A stretch of DNA of 64,000 nt from Saccharopolyspora sp. NFXS83 (GCF_026241095.1 NZ_JAPFGB010000014.1:62001-126000), one strand, 5' to 3'. Shown: positions 41,343 to 51,323, counted from the stretch's first letter. Notes: a model not told the origin generated them from the letters alone. Made by a program: numbers and translations.

Positions 41343-44300
41343 CGGTGGACCTCCGTGAGGATCAGCGAGTCCGGCGACAGCAACACCAGCTGGGCGGGGC
41401 GGACACCGCGGTGGACGAACACCCGGCGGCCCGGTTCGAGCCTGCGGGTGTCGGTGATGTCGGGGTTGCGGCGCAGCAGGTCGCGCAGCGCGATCCCGTT
41501 GCGGGCGGCCACCTCGGTGAGCGACTCGCCGCCGTCGGCGACGCGGTGGCGCTGCTCGACGTGCTCGGCCAGGCGCGCGGGCACCACGTCGGCGAGGTCC
41601 GCGCCGTCCTCCGGTGCTCCGGCGAACACGTCGACGTCCACGTAGGACACACCGGGGACGGACTGCGCGGTCGCCAGCGCTTCGGACAGCAGCGCGGGCC
41701 GCCCCAATTCCCGTCCGGCGAAGCCGAGTTCGGCCAGCAGCGCCCGCCGGACGCGGGGCTCCACCACGTCCCACGCGTGGTCGCGTTCCAGCTTCACCTC
41801 CGCCGACACCCGCAACGCCACCTCCTCGCGCGGTTCTACCCGCACCGGCAACCTCGGATCGCCGTACTCGTCGAGGGACGCCCGCAACGCGCGCAGCAGC
41901 TCGCCGTCGGGCGCGATCGGGATGTCGTCCACCCCGGCCACGGTCAGGTGCAGCACTTCGCGCCTGCCGTCGAACACGCGCCGCGCCGACGCCCGGCCGA
42001 TCCCGGCGCGGGAACGGGCGAAGTCCTCGTAGTCCCGCACCGACACCAACCGGTCCAGCGCCGAGACCGCCAGCGGCACCGTGCGGCGGGTCAGCGCGGG
42101 CCCGTCCGCGTCCGTCCCGCCGGTGGCGGGCAGCGGGTTGGTGACCCCGGTGACGCCCAGCGGCCGGGTGACGGGCTGGGTGATGCGGTCGGCTCCGACG
42201 TTCGCCGCGCGGCCGGTGCCGAAGCGGTAGCGGGCCCGCACGTTCTCCTGCCCGGTGGGCAGCCGCGCCCCGTGCACCCCGTCGCCGAAGGTGACCGTGG
42301 TGCGGCCGGACGCGTCGCCGCCGACGACGTAGACCCGTTCGGTCGGGCCGCGCCCGGCGAGGCTGTCCACCGAGTGCCAGCGCAGACCGTCGACCCGGAT
42401 CTCCAGCGCCGGAGTGGCGCCGAGCGGGGTGTCGGCGGGCAGCCACGTCAGCGGCGACTGCCACAGCGCGAAGGTCTGGTGCACCTTGCTCGCGTCGCCG
42501 CTGCCGATCGGCTCGTCCCGGCTCTCGCCGTGTGTGGCGGGCACGACGTTGCCGTGCACCACCAGGGTGTCCCGCCGGTAGCGGTGCGCCAGGTCGGCGG
42601 TCAGGGTGAGCACCGTGTGCGGGTGGTCGCCGGGCAGTTCCGGGTCGACCACCTGCTCCGCGGCGGCGATGACGGCGACCTCCGTGCCGGGCGCGCCGGG
42701 CGGATCGGCGAGTTCCCCGGAGACCACCAGGTATCTGCCGGGGCGCAGCCCCTCGTGCAGGTCGGCGAGTTCGAGGGTGTTGCCGCGCACCTCCTCGTCG
42801 AGCGGTTCGTCCGCGGGCCGCAGCGGCTCACCTCCCGCGTACGCGGTGGCGTCGCGGATGTCGGACAGGTTCCGGTCCTGGTCGTCCAGCCACGGATCGG
42901 CGAGCGTCAGCTCGGTGGCGCGGCCCGTGATGCCGAACCGGGTGGCCGCCGTGGTGCGGACCGCGACGACGCGGGTGACGACGAACGCCAGCGCCGGATC
43001 ACCGGGAACCCCGCCCGGTGCGCCCTTGCGGGGGCGATCCACTACGACGCGGCTTCCGGTGGTGATCTCCTCGTGCACGCCGTCGAGCACCAGCAGCCGC
43101 TCGCTTCCCGGATACGGCGCGGTGGTGAAGGTGATCTCGACGTTCGCCGGTTCGCTCCCGGCCCCGTAGCGCGCGGTGAGCCGGTAGGGGCCGACGAACG
43201 CGGTCTGCTCGTCCTGCGGCGCCAAGTCCCAGTCCTCGCGAGAACCGTTGTGCACGCCGACGTGCACGCGTCCCTGCTCGTCCGGGCGGGAGACGGTGAG
43301 CGTGCAGGCCGGGAGCTCCGGCAGCAGGCGGACGGTGACCCCGGCGGCGAGCGCGTTCTCGGGGCGCGGGCCGGGGCTGGGCCGGGCGGTGTCCGGTGCG
43401 GACAGCTCGACGCGTCCGCCGCCGAACTCGAAGGACGTCTCGACGGGCAGCGCCTCGACCCGCTGCCACCCGCCGCCCGGTTCGGTGCGCTGGAACTCGG
43501 CGCGCACCGGTTTCGCGCCCGCCGCGTCGAACGCGATGCGCACGCTGGTGCGGGTGCCGCCGGGCAGCGGCCAGTCCGATTGGCGCGCCACCCGGCCCGC
43601 GTCGTCCTGCACCGGTTGCAGCGGGGCCGTCGCGCCGAACGGCGCGGCGGTCACCCGCATCGCCAGCAGCTCCCCGAGCAGGCCCGGTACCGCAGCGGCT
43701 TGCGGGGATCCGCCCACCGCAGCGGAACGTGACGAGCGGCGAGCCGTGGTGCGGGGAGACCGGGGCCTGGTCGGTTCCGGCCCGGCGGGCGCCAGTTCCC
43801 GCGCCCGATCGTGCAGTTCCGCGACGACGGCCCGCAATCGCCCGAACCAGTCGGCGACCGGTTCCCGCGACTCGGCGAGCACTTCGGCCTCCGCGAGCCG
43901 AGCGAGGGGTTCGCCCAGCCGCAACGCGAACTGCGCGGGCGAGCCGATCGTGGGCAGCTCGGCGTAGAGCGGCGCGAGGACCTGCGCGTCGAACTCCTCG
44001 ATGACGCTGCTCGCGGGTCGCGGGTTCGGCAGCTGCGGGGACGGTTCGCCGGCGCCGGGCGTGATCCACTGCGCGAGTTCGGCGCGCAGCTCGGCCAAGG
44101 TCGGTGGCGGGGAGCCCGGCAGCGAGATCGCCGTGACGTCCTCGTCCCGGTCCACCCGCACCTGCCCGACGGGCAGCAGCAGGCGCTGCTCCCCGAAGTC
44201 GAACAGCAGCTTCTCCCCCGTGCGCAAGGAGATCGCGGTCCCGGCGACGAACAGCTCCGACCGCTGCCCCAAGTCCTGCGCGGTCAGCAGCGCCGGGCGG

Positions 44301-44842
44301 CGACGCCGCACCGCGAGCCGGTTCCACGTCCAGCGCGCGGTGAGGTCCTCGCTGGTCTCGAACACGACGGACTCGGTCTCGGCGGCTCCGGGCACGCTGT
44401 TGCTGCGGGCTCCGCGCGGGATGAGCACCGTCGCGCTCTCGTCCCGCGGATCCCGGTCCAGCGCGTAGGCGAGGTAGGTGCTCGCAGCGACGCCCGGCCG
44501 CGGCCGGTGCCCGACGAGCCTGCCCAGCATCGCCAGCGACCGGTGGTCGTCGGCCGTACCGAGGTAGCCCTCGTCGGCGATCCGCTCCGAGTGGAACGTC
44601 AGCAGGTCACCTGCCACCGCCCACGCGTCGAGCAGGCCGATCGCCGGATCGTCGGTGGTGCGCACGGTCAGTCCGCGCAACGCCGGGTAGGCGGGCGAGG
44701 CGAGCCGGTCGAGCATGGCGGCGAGGAACGTGCCGTGCTCGCCCGCGCGCAGGTCCAGCGCCTCCCGGCCCGGCGGGTTGTGCGGCCGGTCCGGGGCGCG
44801 CCGTTCGTCGTGGCGGTCGCAACCGCATCCGCATCCGCTCAC
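41339..44842 (-). CDS. Putative baseplate assembly protein (gpJ-like), large
   Basis: 1167 aa, related to the next gene in fold order: an N-terminal block (ERIADEGYLGTADDHRSLAMLGRLVGHRPRPGVAASTYLAY), a long beta-rich insert with a Pro-rich patch, and the C-terminal baseplate-J signature (VTFGDGVHGARLPTGQENVRARYRFGTG, then DYEDFARSRAGIGRASARRV). The end (EVAARNGIALRDLLRRNPDI...RLEPGRRVFVH) looks like a LysM motif. The N-terminus carries a Cys/Gly cluster (MSGCGCGCDRHDER). Two gpJ-like wedges in tandem are usual in eCIS loci. Starts overlapping the stop of the upstream gene. Confidence 0.82.
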   Translation of the reverse strand: MSGCGCGCDRHDERRAPDRPHNPPGREALDLRAGEHGTFLAAMLDRLASPAYPALRGLTVRTTDDPAIGLLDAWAVAGDLLTFHSERIADEGYLGTADDHRSLAMLGRLVGHRPRPGVAASTYLAYALDRDPRDESATVLIPRGARSNSVPGAAETESVVFETSEDLTARWTWNRLAVRRRRPALLTAQDLGQRSELFVAGTAISLRTGEKLLFDFGEQRLLLPVGQVRVDRDEDVTAISLPGSPPPTLAELRAELAQWITPGAGEPSPQLPNPRPASSVIEEFDAQVLAPLYAELPTIGSPAQFALRLGEPLARLAEAEVLAESREPVADWFGRLRAVVAELHDRARELAPAGPEPTRPRSPRTTARRSSRSAAVGGSPQAAAVPGLLGELLAMRVTAAPFGATAPLQPVQDDAGRVARQSDWPLPGGTRTSVRIAFDAAGAKPVRAEFQRTEPGGGWQRVEALPVETSFEFGGGRVELSAPDTARPSPGPRPENALAAGVTVRLLPELPACTLTVSRPDEQGRVHVGVHNGSREDWDLAPQDEQTAFVGPYRLTARYGAGSEPANVEITFTTAPYPGSERLLVLDGVHEEITTGSRVVVDRPRKGAPGGVPGDPALAFVVTRVVAVRTTAATRFGITGRATELTLADPWLDDQDRNLSDIRDATAYAGGEPLRPADEPLDEEVRGNTLELADLHEGLRPGRYLVVSGELADPPGAPGTEVAVIAAAEQVVDPELPGDHPHTVLTLTADLAHRYRRDTLVVHGNVVPATHGESRDEPIGSGDASKVHQTFALWQSPLTWLPADTPLGATPALEIRVDGLRWHSVDSLAGRGPTERVYVVGGDASGRTTVTFGDGVHGARLPTGQENVRARYRFGTGRAANVGADRITQPVTRPLGVTGVTNPLPATGGTDADGPALTRRTVPLAVSALDRLVSVRDYEDFARSRAGIGRASARRVFDGRREVLHLTVAGVDDIPIAPDGELLRALRASLDEYGDPRLPVRVEPREEVALRVSAEVKLERDHAWDVVEPRVRRALLAELGFAGRELGRPALLSEALATAQSVPGVSYVDVDVFAGAPEDGADLADVVPARLAEHVEQRHRVADGGESLTEVAARNGIALRDLLRRNPDITDTRRLEPGRRVFVHRGVRPAQLVLLSPDSLILTEVHR

Positions 44843-47800
44843 CGCGCACCCCCGAAGTCCAGCTGGAGCACGCCGTTCTCGGGGCGCTCCGGGTCGTTGT
44901 CGCAGCAGGCGATCTCCAGCGGGGCCACCCTCAGCAGGCCCGCGTCGAGTTCGCCGTCGTCGTCGTGGAAGGCCCGCCGCAGCCGGGTGACCCGGGCGCT
45001 GCGCACACCGGGCACGGCGGTGGCGGCGGCGACGAGCCTGCTCAGCCGCACCGGTTCGCCGAAGCTCAGCGCGTCCGAGTGGAAGAAGCCGAGCGCCCCG
45101 CCGCGCAGCCGCCGCCTGCCGAAGGCGCGCAGCAGGTCGGCGACGATCGGCCCGCGCTGGTGGCCGGGTGCGGCGCAGATCCGCAGCGCGACCTCCAGCG
45201 GCACCTGCCGCGCCGGGCGCACCACCAGGTGGTGGCCGATGCGGCGGTGCCGTTCGAGGAAGTCGGTGACCTCCGCGATCAGTTCCGGTCCGGGTGTTCC
45301 GGTGCGGTCGGCGTCGACGGCGACGTGCACTTCGCGGGAGCTGCCGCTCCAGCGGATCTCGGCAGCCGCGCGCTGCACGCCGGGCAGCCCGCCCGCCAAC
45401 TCCGCGTAGTCGGCGGCGGTCACGGCGCGCGGCCGGGTGCGCCGCAGGTCGAGCGGCGCGAGCTGGCGGACCTGCTCGACCGGCTCCGGTTCGGTGCCAC
45501 CAACGGCGGGCAGCGGGTTGCGCACCACCACGCCCGGCAGCGGTTCCGCGCCGGGTTCGCGCCGCAGCACCAGCCGGTCGATGGCTTCGGCGCCGACGTT
45601 GCCCTCAGGTCCACCGCCGAGCCGGTAGCGGATCTCCAGCCGAGCGCCGGGTTCCGGCCGCGCGCCGCAGCGCCCGTCGCCGAAGCGCAGCGCGAGCCGC
45701 CCGTCGTCGCCGAGCTCGCCGACGAAGTGCCGGTCGCGCGGCCCGCTGCCGAGCAGGTCGCGGCGCGGTTCCCAGCGGTCGGTGCCGTCGGTGACGTGCA
45801 CGGCGGGCAGCGCGACGCGCGGATCTTGCGCTTGCGCGGCCGGTCCGTGCAGCACCGGGTCGCCCGGGTGGAGGCCGGCGGCGTGCCGCTCGCCCCAGCT
45901 CTGCGCGATCTCCCAGGCGATGTCGGGCCCGAGCACGGTACCGGCGTGGGCGCGGGCGGTGAGCACTTCGAGCCTGCGGCGCTTGGTGGCGAGCAGGTGA
46001 TCGCTGCGGTGCAGCAGGTCGCGCAGCGCGCGCACCGGGTGGCGGCGCAGTTCGAGGCGTTCCAGCAGGTCCCGGTCGAACAGCACGGCCAGTTCTTCGA
46101 TCTCCGCCGCGCCGAGCCCGTCCTCGTCGCGGGCACTGCGCCACAGCTCCACGAGGCGTTCCCGCACGTGGCCGGGGATCGCGGCGAGCCGTTCCGCCTG
46201 CCCCGCCGCGATGTGCTCGGCCTGCGGGTACGGCACCGCCTGCACCACCGGAGAGCGGTGCAGCACCGGCCGAAACCGGGGCCGGATACCGGGGTACGCG
46301 GACTGCGCGAGCATTCGTCGCAGCGCCTCGGCCTGCTCGCGCGCGGTGGCGGGCACGACTTCCTCCTGCCGCCGCCCCGCGTTCTCCACCCCGATGCCCG
46401 CGCGGGTGGTGGCGGGTTCGCCGAGCACGGCGTGCAGGCCGTGCACGTCGTCGGCGGTGAGCAGCCGCCCGCCACGGGTGCGGTCGATGAGCGAACCGAG
46501 CAGCTCGGCGGGCTCGTTGCCGTGGGTGCGGTCCCGGCAGCCGGAGGCGTCGCAGGCGCCGAGCACCGCGGGCTCCGGCGGCACGGTGACCTGGTCCGGA
46601 GTGTCGCGCGTGCGCCCGTGGTCGACGAGCGCGGCGTTGCCGTGCGCCACGCTCACGTCCGGGATCGGCGCGCAGTCGTAGCCGCCGGTGGAGCTCAGGC
46701 ACAGCGGGAAGCGCAGCGCGTCGGCCCGCGCCCACGTCACCTCCAGCACCGGCTGTTCCAGCAGCGCGTCCACGCCGGGCGTGACCGAGGTGAGCCGCAC
46801 CGCCTGCCGGTGCGCCGGGTCGGCGTCTCCAGGGGTGCCGGTGTTCGGGCCGCGAACCTCCTCCAGCACCACCAGATCCCCAGGGCGAAGCTCTACAGCC
46901 CGGTCGTCGTCGCGCAAGGTCGCGCTCGTCGCCCCGGTGGGCAGCGTGCAGTCCTCGTCGCCCCAGGTCCAGAACCGGATGCGGTTGTGCGCGGGCCGCA
47001 ACCGCAACGGCCCGTCCGCGACGGGTTCGAAGATCTCCACCGCGTCCTGCTCGTCGAGCTCCGCCAGGTCGTCCTCGTCGAGGACGGGTCCCGGCGCGGG
47101 CGGGTCGTGCGGCCCGCGCGGGCGCAGATCCACGGCGGCGAACCGGAATTCTCCCGGTGCCAGGTCGAGTTCGGTGGCCGTCTCGGCGACGACGAAGGCG
47201 CGGGCGGCGCACCCGTCGTGCATCGGGTAGTCGATGAGCCGCACGTGCCTGCGCACCGACACGCGCCGCCGCGCGGTCTCCAGGTACGCCTCGGTGGCGA
47301 CCGCGTCCTGCTGGTAGCTCAGCTGGTCGGCGGTGTGCGCGAACAGCTCGACGAGGGTGACGCCGAGATCCGGGGCGAGCCGGTCGGTCCAGCCGGGTGT
47401 GGTCAGCGCGAGCCGGTCGAGCAGCACGCGCTTGAGCGTGTCGAAGTCGCGGGCGGTGTAGTCGATCAGCGGTGCCGGGCCGGGTTCCGGTTCGCACGGC
47501 GGTGGTGCGGCGTGGTCGAACGACGTGGGACGGCCGGGGTGGAAGGTGAACTCGGCGCTGAAGTACCGCTGGTCGAACCCGGAGAACGGCTCCGCGCCGG
47601 GACGCCCGTACGGGTCCGTGTCCACCAAGGACAGCCGGTAGCGGGTGGTGTCGCCGGGCCGGTCGACGGTGACGAACATGCGGTCGTCGAGCTCCGGGTC
47701 CTTCTCCCGCTCCACGGCGACGTCGACCGCGGTGATGCCGGTGATGCGTCGGCCACCGTCGATGCGCACGTTCTCCGGCCGCACCCCGTGCGGGGCTTTG

Positions 47801-47922
47801 CCGATGAACGTGACGATGAGGCTGCGCCCGTCGTCGGCGGCCTCCACCGCGTCCACCCCGCCGAGCCGCGCCTCGCGGACCCGCGCTCGCCTGCCGCCGG
47901 TGCGGCAGTCCGGTTCGCTCAT
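44839..47922 (-). CDS. Baseplate J-like wedge protein
   Basis: 1027 aa. N-terminal beta domain, then the gpJ segment YTARDFDTLKRVLLDRLALTTPGW and LGVTLVELFAHTADQLSYQQDAVATEAYLETARRR, and the C-terminal LALRFGDGRCGARPEPGARLEIRYRLG and AADYAELAGGLPGVQRAAAEIRW. These are the main wedge proteins that ring the central hub. It overlaps gp25 by 4 bp and the larger homologue by 4 bp. Confidence 0.88.
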   Translation of the reverse strand: MSEPDCRTGGRRARVREARLGGVDAVEAADDGRSLIVTFIGKAPHGVRPENVRIDGGRRITGITAVDVAVEREKDPELDDRMFVTVDRPGDTTRYRLSLVDTDPYGRPGAEPFSGFDQRYFSAEFTFHPGRPTSFDHAAPPPCEPEPGPAPLIDYTARDFDTLKRVLLDRLALTTPGWTDRLAPDLGVTLVELFAHTADQLSYQQDAVATEAYLETARRRVSVRRHVRLIDYPMHDGCAARAFVVAETATELDLAPGEFRFAAVDLRPRGPHDPPAPGPVLDEDDLAELDEQDAVEIFEPVADGPLRLRPAHNRIRFWTWGDEDCTLPTGATSATLRDDDRAVELRPGDLVVLEEVRGPNTGTPGDADPAHRQAVRLTSVTPGVDALLEQPVLEVTWARADALRFPLCLSSTGGYDCAPIPDVSVAHGNAALVDHGRTRDTPDQVTVPPEPAVLGACDASGCRDRTHGNEPAELLGSLIDRTRGGRLLTADDVHGLHAVLGEPATTRAGIGVENAGRRQEEVVPATAREQAEALRRMLAQSAYPGIRPRFRPVLHRSPVVQAVPYPQAEHIAAGQAERLAAIPGHVRERLVELWRSARDEDGLGAAEIEELAVLFDRDLLERLELRRHPVRALRDLLHRSDHLLATKRRRLEVLTARAHAGTVLGPDIAWEIAQSWGERHAAGLHPGDPVLHGPAAQAQDPRVALPAVHVTDGTDRWEPRRDLLGSGPRDRHFVGELGDDGRLALRFGDGRCGARPEPGARLEIRYRLGGGPEGNVGAEAIDRLVLRREPGAEPLPGVVVRNPLPAVGGTEPEPVEQVRQLAPLDLRRTRPRAVTAADYAELAGGLPGVQRAAAEIRWSGSSREVHVAVDADRTGTPGPELIAEVTDFLERHRRIGHHLVVRPARQVPLEVALRICAAPGHQRGPIVADLLRAFGRRRLRGGALGFFHSDALSFGEPVRLSRLVAAATAVPGVRSARVTRLRRAFHDDDGELDAGLLRVAPLEIACCDNDPERPENGVLQLDFGGAR

Positions 47923-48284
47923 GCCCGCCTCCCCTCGAAGATCTCGTCGCGGTGGTCGCCGGTGGCCCGCACCAGGTAGCGCAGCCGGACGCGCACCACC
48001 TCGTCCTCGGCGGCGACGTCCAGCGCTTCGACTTCGACGAGGTCGCCGAGCCAGCGCTGCAACGCGGCGTGCACGGACAGCTCGACGGTCGCCGCGAGCT
48101 CCGGGCTGTTCGGCGCGAAGACCAGGTCGAGCAGCCCGCAGCCGAAGTCGGGCCGCATCACCCGCTCACCGGGGCTCGTGAACAGCACCTGTTCGACGAG
48201 GTCGCGGACGTGCTCCTGATGCCCGGCGCGCGCGGTGCGACCGCGCCCGTCGACGCGGAACGGGAACGCGATGTGAGTCCTCAC
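47919..48284 (-). CDS. gp25/GPW family baseplate protein
   Basis: 121 aa, near the normal length. Contains the lysozyme-like gp25 fold pattern: IAFPFRVDGRGR, HVRDLVEQVLFTSPGERVMRPDFGCGLLDLVFAPN and a C-terminal VRVRLRYLV. gp25 nucleates sheath assembly on the baseplate. GTG at 48282-48284 (GTGA overlap with the PAAR-like gene) is the best start; the longer upstream frame is a shadow. Confidence 0.9.
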   Translation of the reverse strand: MRTHIAFPFRVDGRGRTARAGHQEHVRDLVEQVLFTSPGERVMRPDFGCGLLDLVFAPNSPELAATVELSVHAALQRWLGDLVEVEALDVAAEDEVVRVRLRYLVRATGDHRDEIFEGRRA

Positions 48285-48604
48285 CGGCACCGCACCCCCC
48301 GCGAGTCGCCGCGGAACACGGGCGGCCCCTGCGGGCGCAGGTCGGCGCTGAAGCACTGCCCGTCGGTGTCGTCGAGCAGCGCCGGAACACCGTCGATGAG
48401 CAGCGCACCTCGCCGCGGTGTGAAGCGCACCGTGCGGCACGGCCCGCTGAGGTTCGGGCAGCCGAGCACGGCGTACGCCGCACCCGTGGTCCGCACGGCC
48501 TGCCCGTCGGCGCGGACCGCCGCGCTCCCGGCGGCGGCGACGATGCGACCGCCGTGCGGGCAGTGCACCGATGTCGCCGCGGTGACGAGGTTCCCTCCGG
48601 TCAC
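48281..48604 (-). CDS. PAAR-like spike-tip protein
   Basis: 107 aa with the repeated VxCPHGG-type pattern of spike tips: TSVHCPHGGRIVAAAGS and AVLGCPNLSGPCRTVRFT, plus ALLIDGVPALLDD. The Cys/His set could bind a metal ion at the tip. Such proteins sharpen the spike that pierces the target. GTG at 48602-48604. Located between gpV and gp25, where many eCIS loci carry their tip protein. Confidence 0.8.
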   Translation of the reverse strand: MTGGNLVTAATSVHCPHGGRIVAAAGSAAVRADGQAVRTTGAAYAVLGCPNLSGPCRTVRFTPRRGALLIDGVPALLDDTDGQCFSADLRPQGPPVFRGDSRGVRCR

Positions 48605-48613
48605 GACTTCCCC

Positions 48614-49132
48614 CTACTGCCTCTTGGGCACGATCAACCGGCCCTGGTTGATGTTCACTTCGTTGCCGACGAGCTCCACGGACGCGCCCTGGCCGTTGCC
48701 GACGGTCACGCCCTTCTCGTCGATCTGCACGTACGCGCCACCCGGTGCGCGCAGCAGGATCCCCTCACCGCCGGGCACGTCGGACATGAGCAGCTTGTGA
48801 TCACCCGGAGTCCGGATCACCACGGGCTGGCGTTCCCCGAGCGCGTCCGGCGGCAGCTCGGAGCGGTCCCCGTACCAGCAGCCCGTCCAGATCGGGAAGC
48901 TCGGATCGCCCTGCTCGAACTCCACCCACACGCCCGCGCCGACCTGCGGCACCACGTACTGCCCGGCTCCGCGCCCGGTGAACGGCAGGCACGGCAACGC
49001 CCAGGTGGACGCCACGTCGCCGAGCACGTCGGGGACCTGCGCGGTGATCCGTCCGATCTGCAACGGGTCGGCGTTGTCCACGACCCGGCCGCGGAACTTG
49101 CCGAGGAAGCGGTTGTTCGATGCGTCGGCCAT
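48614..49132 (-). CDS. Spike protein gpV / gp5-like baseplate protein
   Basis: 172 aa. An OB-fold start (FLGKFRGRVVDNADPLQIGRITAQVPDVLG) and WALPCLPFTGRGAGQYVVPQVGAGVWVEFEQGDPSFPIWTGCWYG lead into a short beta-strand stretch that ends VNINQGRLIVP. This is the trimeric spike beneath the tube. The gpD hub gene precedes it, as usual. Confidence 0.9.
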   Translation of the reverse strand: MADASNNRFLGKFRGRVVDNADPLQIGRITAQVPDVLGDVASTWALPCLPFTGRGAGQYVVPQVGAGVWVEFEQGDPSFPIWTGCWYGDRSELPPDALGERQPVVIRTPGDHKLLMSDVPGGEGILLRAPGGAYVQIDEKGVTVGNGQGASVELVGNEVNINQGRLIVPKRQ

Positions 49133-49147
49133 GCGGTCCTTCCTCGG

Positions 49148-50287
49148 CTAGGGGCGAACGGTGCCGCTGCGGGCGACGAGCCCTTCGCGGGAGAGCGTGA
49201 AGTTCTGCTGGTACGAACCGACCCGCAGGTCGTGGGTCACGGATTTCACGTAGTAGTCGCCGTCGTAGGTGACGCCCGCGCCCCGCACCCCGACGAGCTC
49301 GCGAGGCCGCAGCACGTACCCGTGCCTGTTGACGTCGAGGGACCCGGAACCGGAGATCGCGTCGGCGGAGGTCGCCGCCCGCGCGAGCGCTTGCGCGCGG
49401 GCGCGTTCCGGATCCATCTTCGCCGTGCCGGACAGGGGTTTCCGCTTCAACGCCGGGGATTCGCGCAGCGCCAGCGGCGGGCGCAACGGCCCGATGTCCG
49501 GATCCGGCAGCAGCGTGACCTGGCGCGTCGCCGGGTCCTGCACGCGCGCCTCTGGTTGTTCGCGGGCCGTGCCGTCGTAGGCGAAGGTGAGCTGGTCCAC
49601 TGTGGAGTGCGCATCGCTGTTGACGGTAAGCGCGTGCTGCCGTTGCCCCAACCGCTGCTCCGGCCCCCAGTAGGCGGTGGAGCGACCAGGGCGCGGGCCG
49701 GGGTCGAGGTAGAAGGTGTACCCGTTGGCGCGGGCCAAGTCGTTGACGTACTGGAGGTCGGTGCTCGACTGGTAGTCGACGCGCAGTTCCTCCCGCGGCG
49801 GCTGGTGCACCTGTTCGCGGATGATGCGGCTGTCGATGCCGTAGTCGGCGTACTTGCCGAGGATCCGCTCGACCCGCTGCGACGGCGCCAGGTTCGGATA
49901 CCGATCGGTGCGCTCTTCGAGGTCCAGCAGCAAGGTGAGGTCTTCGCCGGTGACGGTGAGCGTGGACTGGCCCGGCTGGTTGCTGGCGCCGACCTCGTTG
50001 CGCACGATCAGCCCGTCGAGGATGACGCTCGGCGTGCCCTTGATGGTGAGCTCCAGGATCACGCGCGTCTTCGGGTCGAAGAATCCCTCCGGCAAGAGCC
50101 GATCGACGATCCGGCCCTTCTTCGTGAGGTCGAAGGCCAGCTGAAACCCGCTGCGCTCCCCCGCGGTGCTGGTGATCTGCGCGGACAGCAGGGCCTGTGC
50201 CACCTCGCCCGGCACGGGTTTGGTGAGCTTCGGCCCCATGTGCAGGCTCAGGTGCACCGGCCCGGAACCGATCGGGACCTCAGACAT
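49148..50287 (-). CDS. Hub protein gpD / VgrG-like
   Basis: 379 aa. The late-control-D pattern is visible: ERSGFQLAFDL, VILDGLIVRNEVGASNQPGQSTLTVTGEDLTLLLDLEE, a phage-hub REELRVDYQSSTDLQYVNDLARANGYTFYLD, and the C-terminal YYVKSVTHDLRVGSYQQNFTLSREG. Connects the tube to the spike. ATG at 50285-50287 overlaps the tail X gene by 8 bp. Confidence 0.9.
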   Translation of the reverse strand: MSEVPIGSGPVHLSLHMGPKLTKPVPGEVAQALLSAQITSTAGERSGFQLAFDLTKKGRIVDRLLPEGFFDPKTRVILELTIKGTPSVILDGLIVRNEVGASNQPGQSTLTVTGEDLTLLLDLEERTDRYPNLAPSQRVERILGKYADYGIDSRIIREQVHQPPREELRVDYQSSTDLQYVNDLARANGYTFYLDPGPRPGRSTAYWGPEQRLGQRQHALTVNSDAHSTVDQLTFAYDGTAREQPEARVQDPATRQVTLLPDPDIGPLRPPLALRESPALKRKPLSGTAKMDPERARAQALARAATSADAISGSGSLDVNRHGYVLRPRELVGVRGAGVTYDGDYYVKSVTHDLRVGSYQQNFTLSREGLVARSGTVRP

Positions 50288-50621
50288 CGAAGCTCCCCGG
50301 ACTCGGGACGTCGACCGTGCGGCCAGGTTCGGCGGTGAGCTCCGCCGGATCCAGCACCGGGTTCGCGTCGGCGATCCGCCACCACTGGCCGGGGTCGCCG
50401 AAGAACCGCTGGCCCAAGTGGTCCGGTCGTTGGCCCGCGTTCACCACGTGCTCGTCGGCGTGCTCCGGGAGCTTCGGCAGCAGGCGCCGCTTCGCGTAGC
50501 GGACCTCCGTGCCGTCGGCCTGGCGGTGCACGCCGATCTCCACGTCGTGGTACCGGCTCGTGCGCGGGTATGGGTGCGCGCCGGGGATGTCGTCGAGCGC
50601 GGCCTCGTACGGTTCGATCAC
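50280..50621 (-). CDS. Tail protein X-like (LysM-fold) protein
   Basis: 113 aa ending in a LysM-type block: EHVVNAGQRPDHLGQRFFGDPGQWWRIADANPVLDPAEL. In contractile tails such proteins link tube and hub. GTG at 50619-50621 lies 3 bp after the preceding stop, so it is translated by coupling. Confidence 0.82.
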   Translation of the reverse strand: MIEPYEAALDDIPGAHPYPRTSRYHDVEIGVHRQADGTEVRYAKRRLLPKLPEHADEHVVNAGQRPDHLGQRFFGDPGQWWRIADANPVLDPAELTAEPGRTVDVPSPGSFDV

Positions 50622-50624
50622 GGC

Positions 50625-51302
50625 TTACCTCCCCGCCCCTACGCCGTTGAGGCCCAGGGAACCCAGCGAACCCAGCGTCCCGATGCCCGCGAGGCGCTCC
50701 TTCTGCGCCAAGTGCGCGAGGTACAGCTCCGCGCCCCGGTGGCCCGGCGGGAGGTCGCTGACCGTGAGGAGCTTCAGGCCGAGGCTCAAGCTCGCCCGGA
50801 TCGGGTTCAAGTTCACGTCGAACGCGGACTCGTTGATGGACATCTCCGTGAGGCGGACCGGGATGACCCGCTTGCCGCCCCAGGTGAAGAGGGTCAGCGG
50901 CATCTCGGTGGGGCTGATCTCGATCGTCCCGTTCTTCGCGAGCCTGGTCGCTTCCCGCAGCTGAGCCGTCGTCGGCTGCACCAGCATCTCCAGCGCGGCG
51001 AGCTGCGGGTGGATGCCTTCGGGGGCGGAGATCTCCAGCTGATCCGTCGCATCGATCTCAGCCGTGAACTTCCACGACTCCTCCGCCGGCCCTTTGAGCC
51101 GCAGCGCCTCGTTCTTGTCCCCCGACCCGCTACCCCCACCACCGGAATCCCCTTCCCCACCAGCAGACTGCGGCGCCACCGACCGTTCGAGCGTGTCGGG
51201 GTTGAACTGCAACACGATCACCCGCTGCGGGGTACCGCGCTCAGGATCAACCAGCACGATCCCGGACCGGATCGGCTTGGGTATGTCGGCGTATCTGGTC
51301 AT
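50625..51302 (-). CDS. CIS tube/initiator protein (Afp7-like)
   Basis: 225 aa. The start GIVLVDPERGTPQRVIVLQFNPDTLERS is the hallmark of the contractile-injection-system tube-like adaptor (PF19266 group, Afp7/Pvc7). A Gly/Ser-rich linker (about 50-62) separates it from KGPAEESWKFTAEIDATDQLEI, and PLTLFTWGGKRVIPVRLTEM. It caps the spike and starts the tube. The ribosome site before the ATG at 51300-51302 is weak. Confidence 0.85.
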   Translation of the reverse strand: MTRYADIPKPIRSGIVLVDPERGTPQRVIVLQFNPDTLERSVAPQSAGGEGDSGGGGSGSGDKNEALRLKGPAEESWKFTAEIDATDQLEISAPEGIHPQLAALEMLVQPTTAQLREATRLAKNGTIEISPTEMPLTLFTWGGKRVIPVRLTEMSINESAFDVNLNPIRASLSLGLKLLTVSDLPPGHRGAELYLAHLAQKERLAGIGTLGSLGSLGLNGVGAGR

Positions 51303-51323
51303 ACCAGTCCAATCAACTCGCGC

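Noticed and set aside
44965-47979. 1004-aa plus-strand frame opposite the gpJ gene
   Set aside because: Low-complexity Arg/Gly/Ala/His composition typical of antisense frames in GC-rich DNA.
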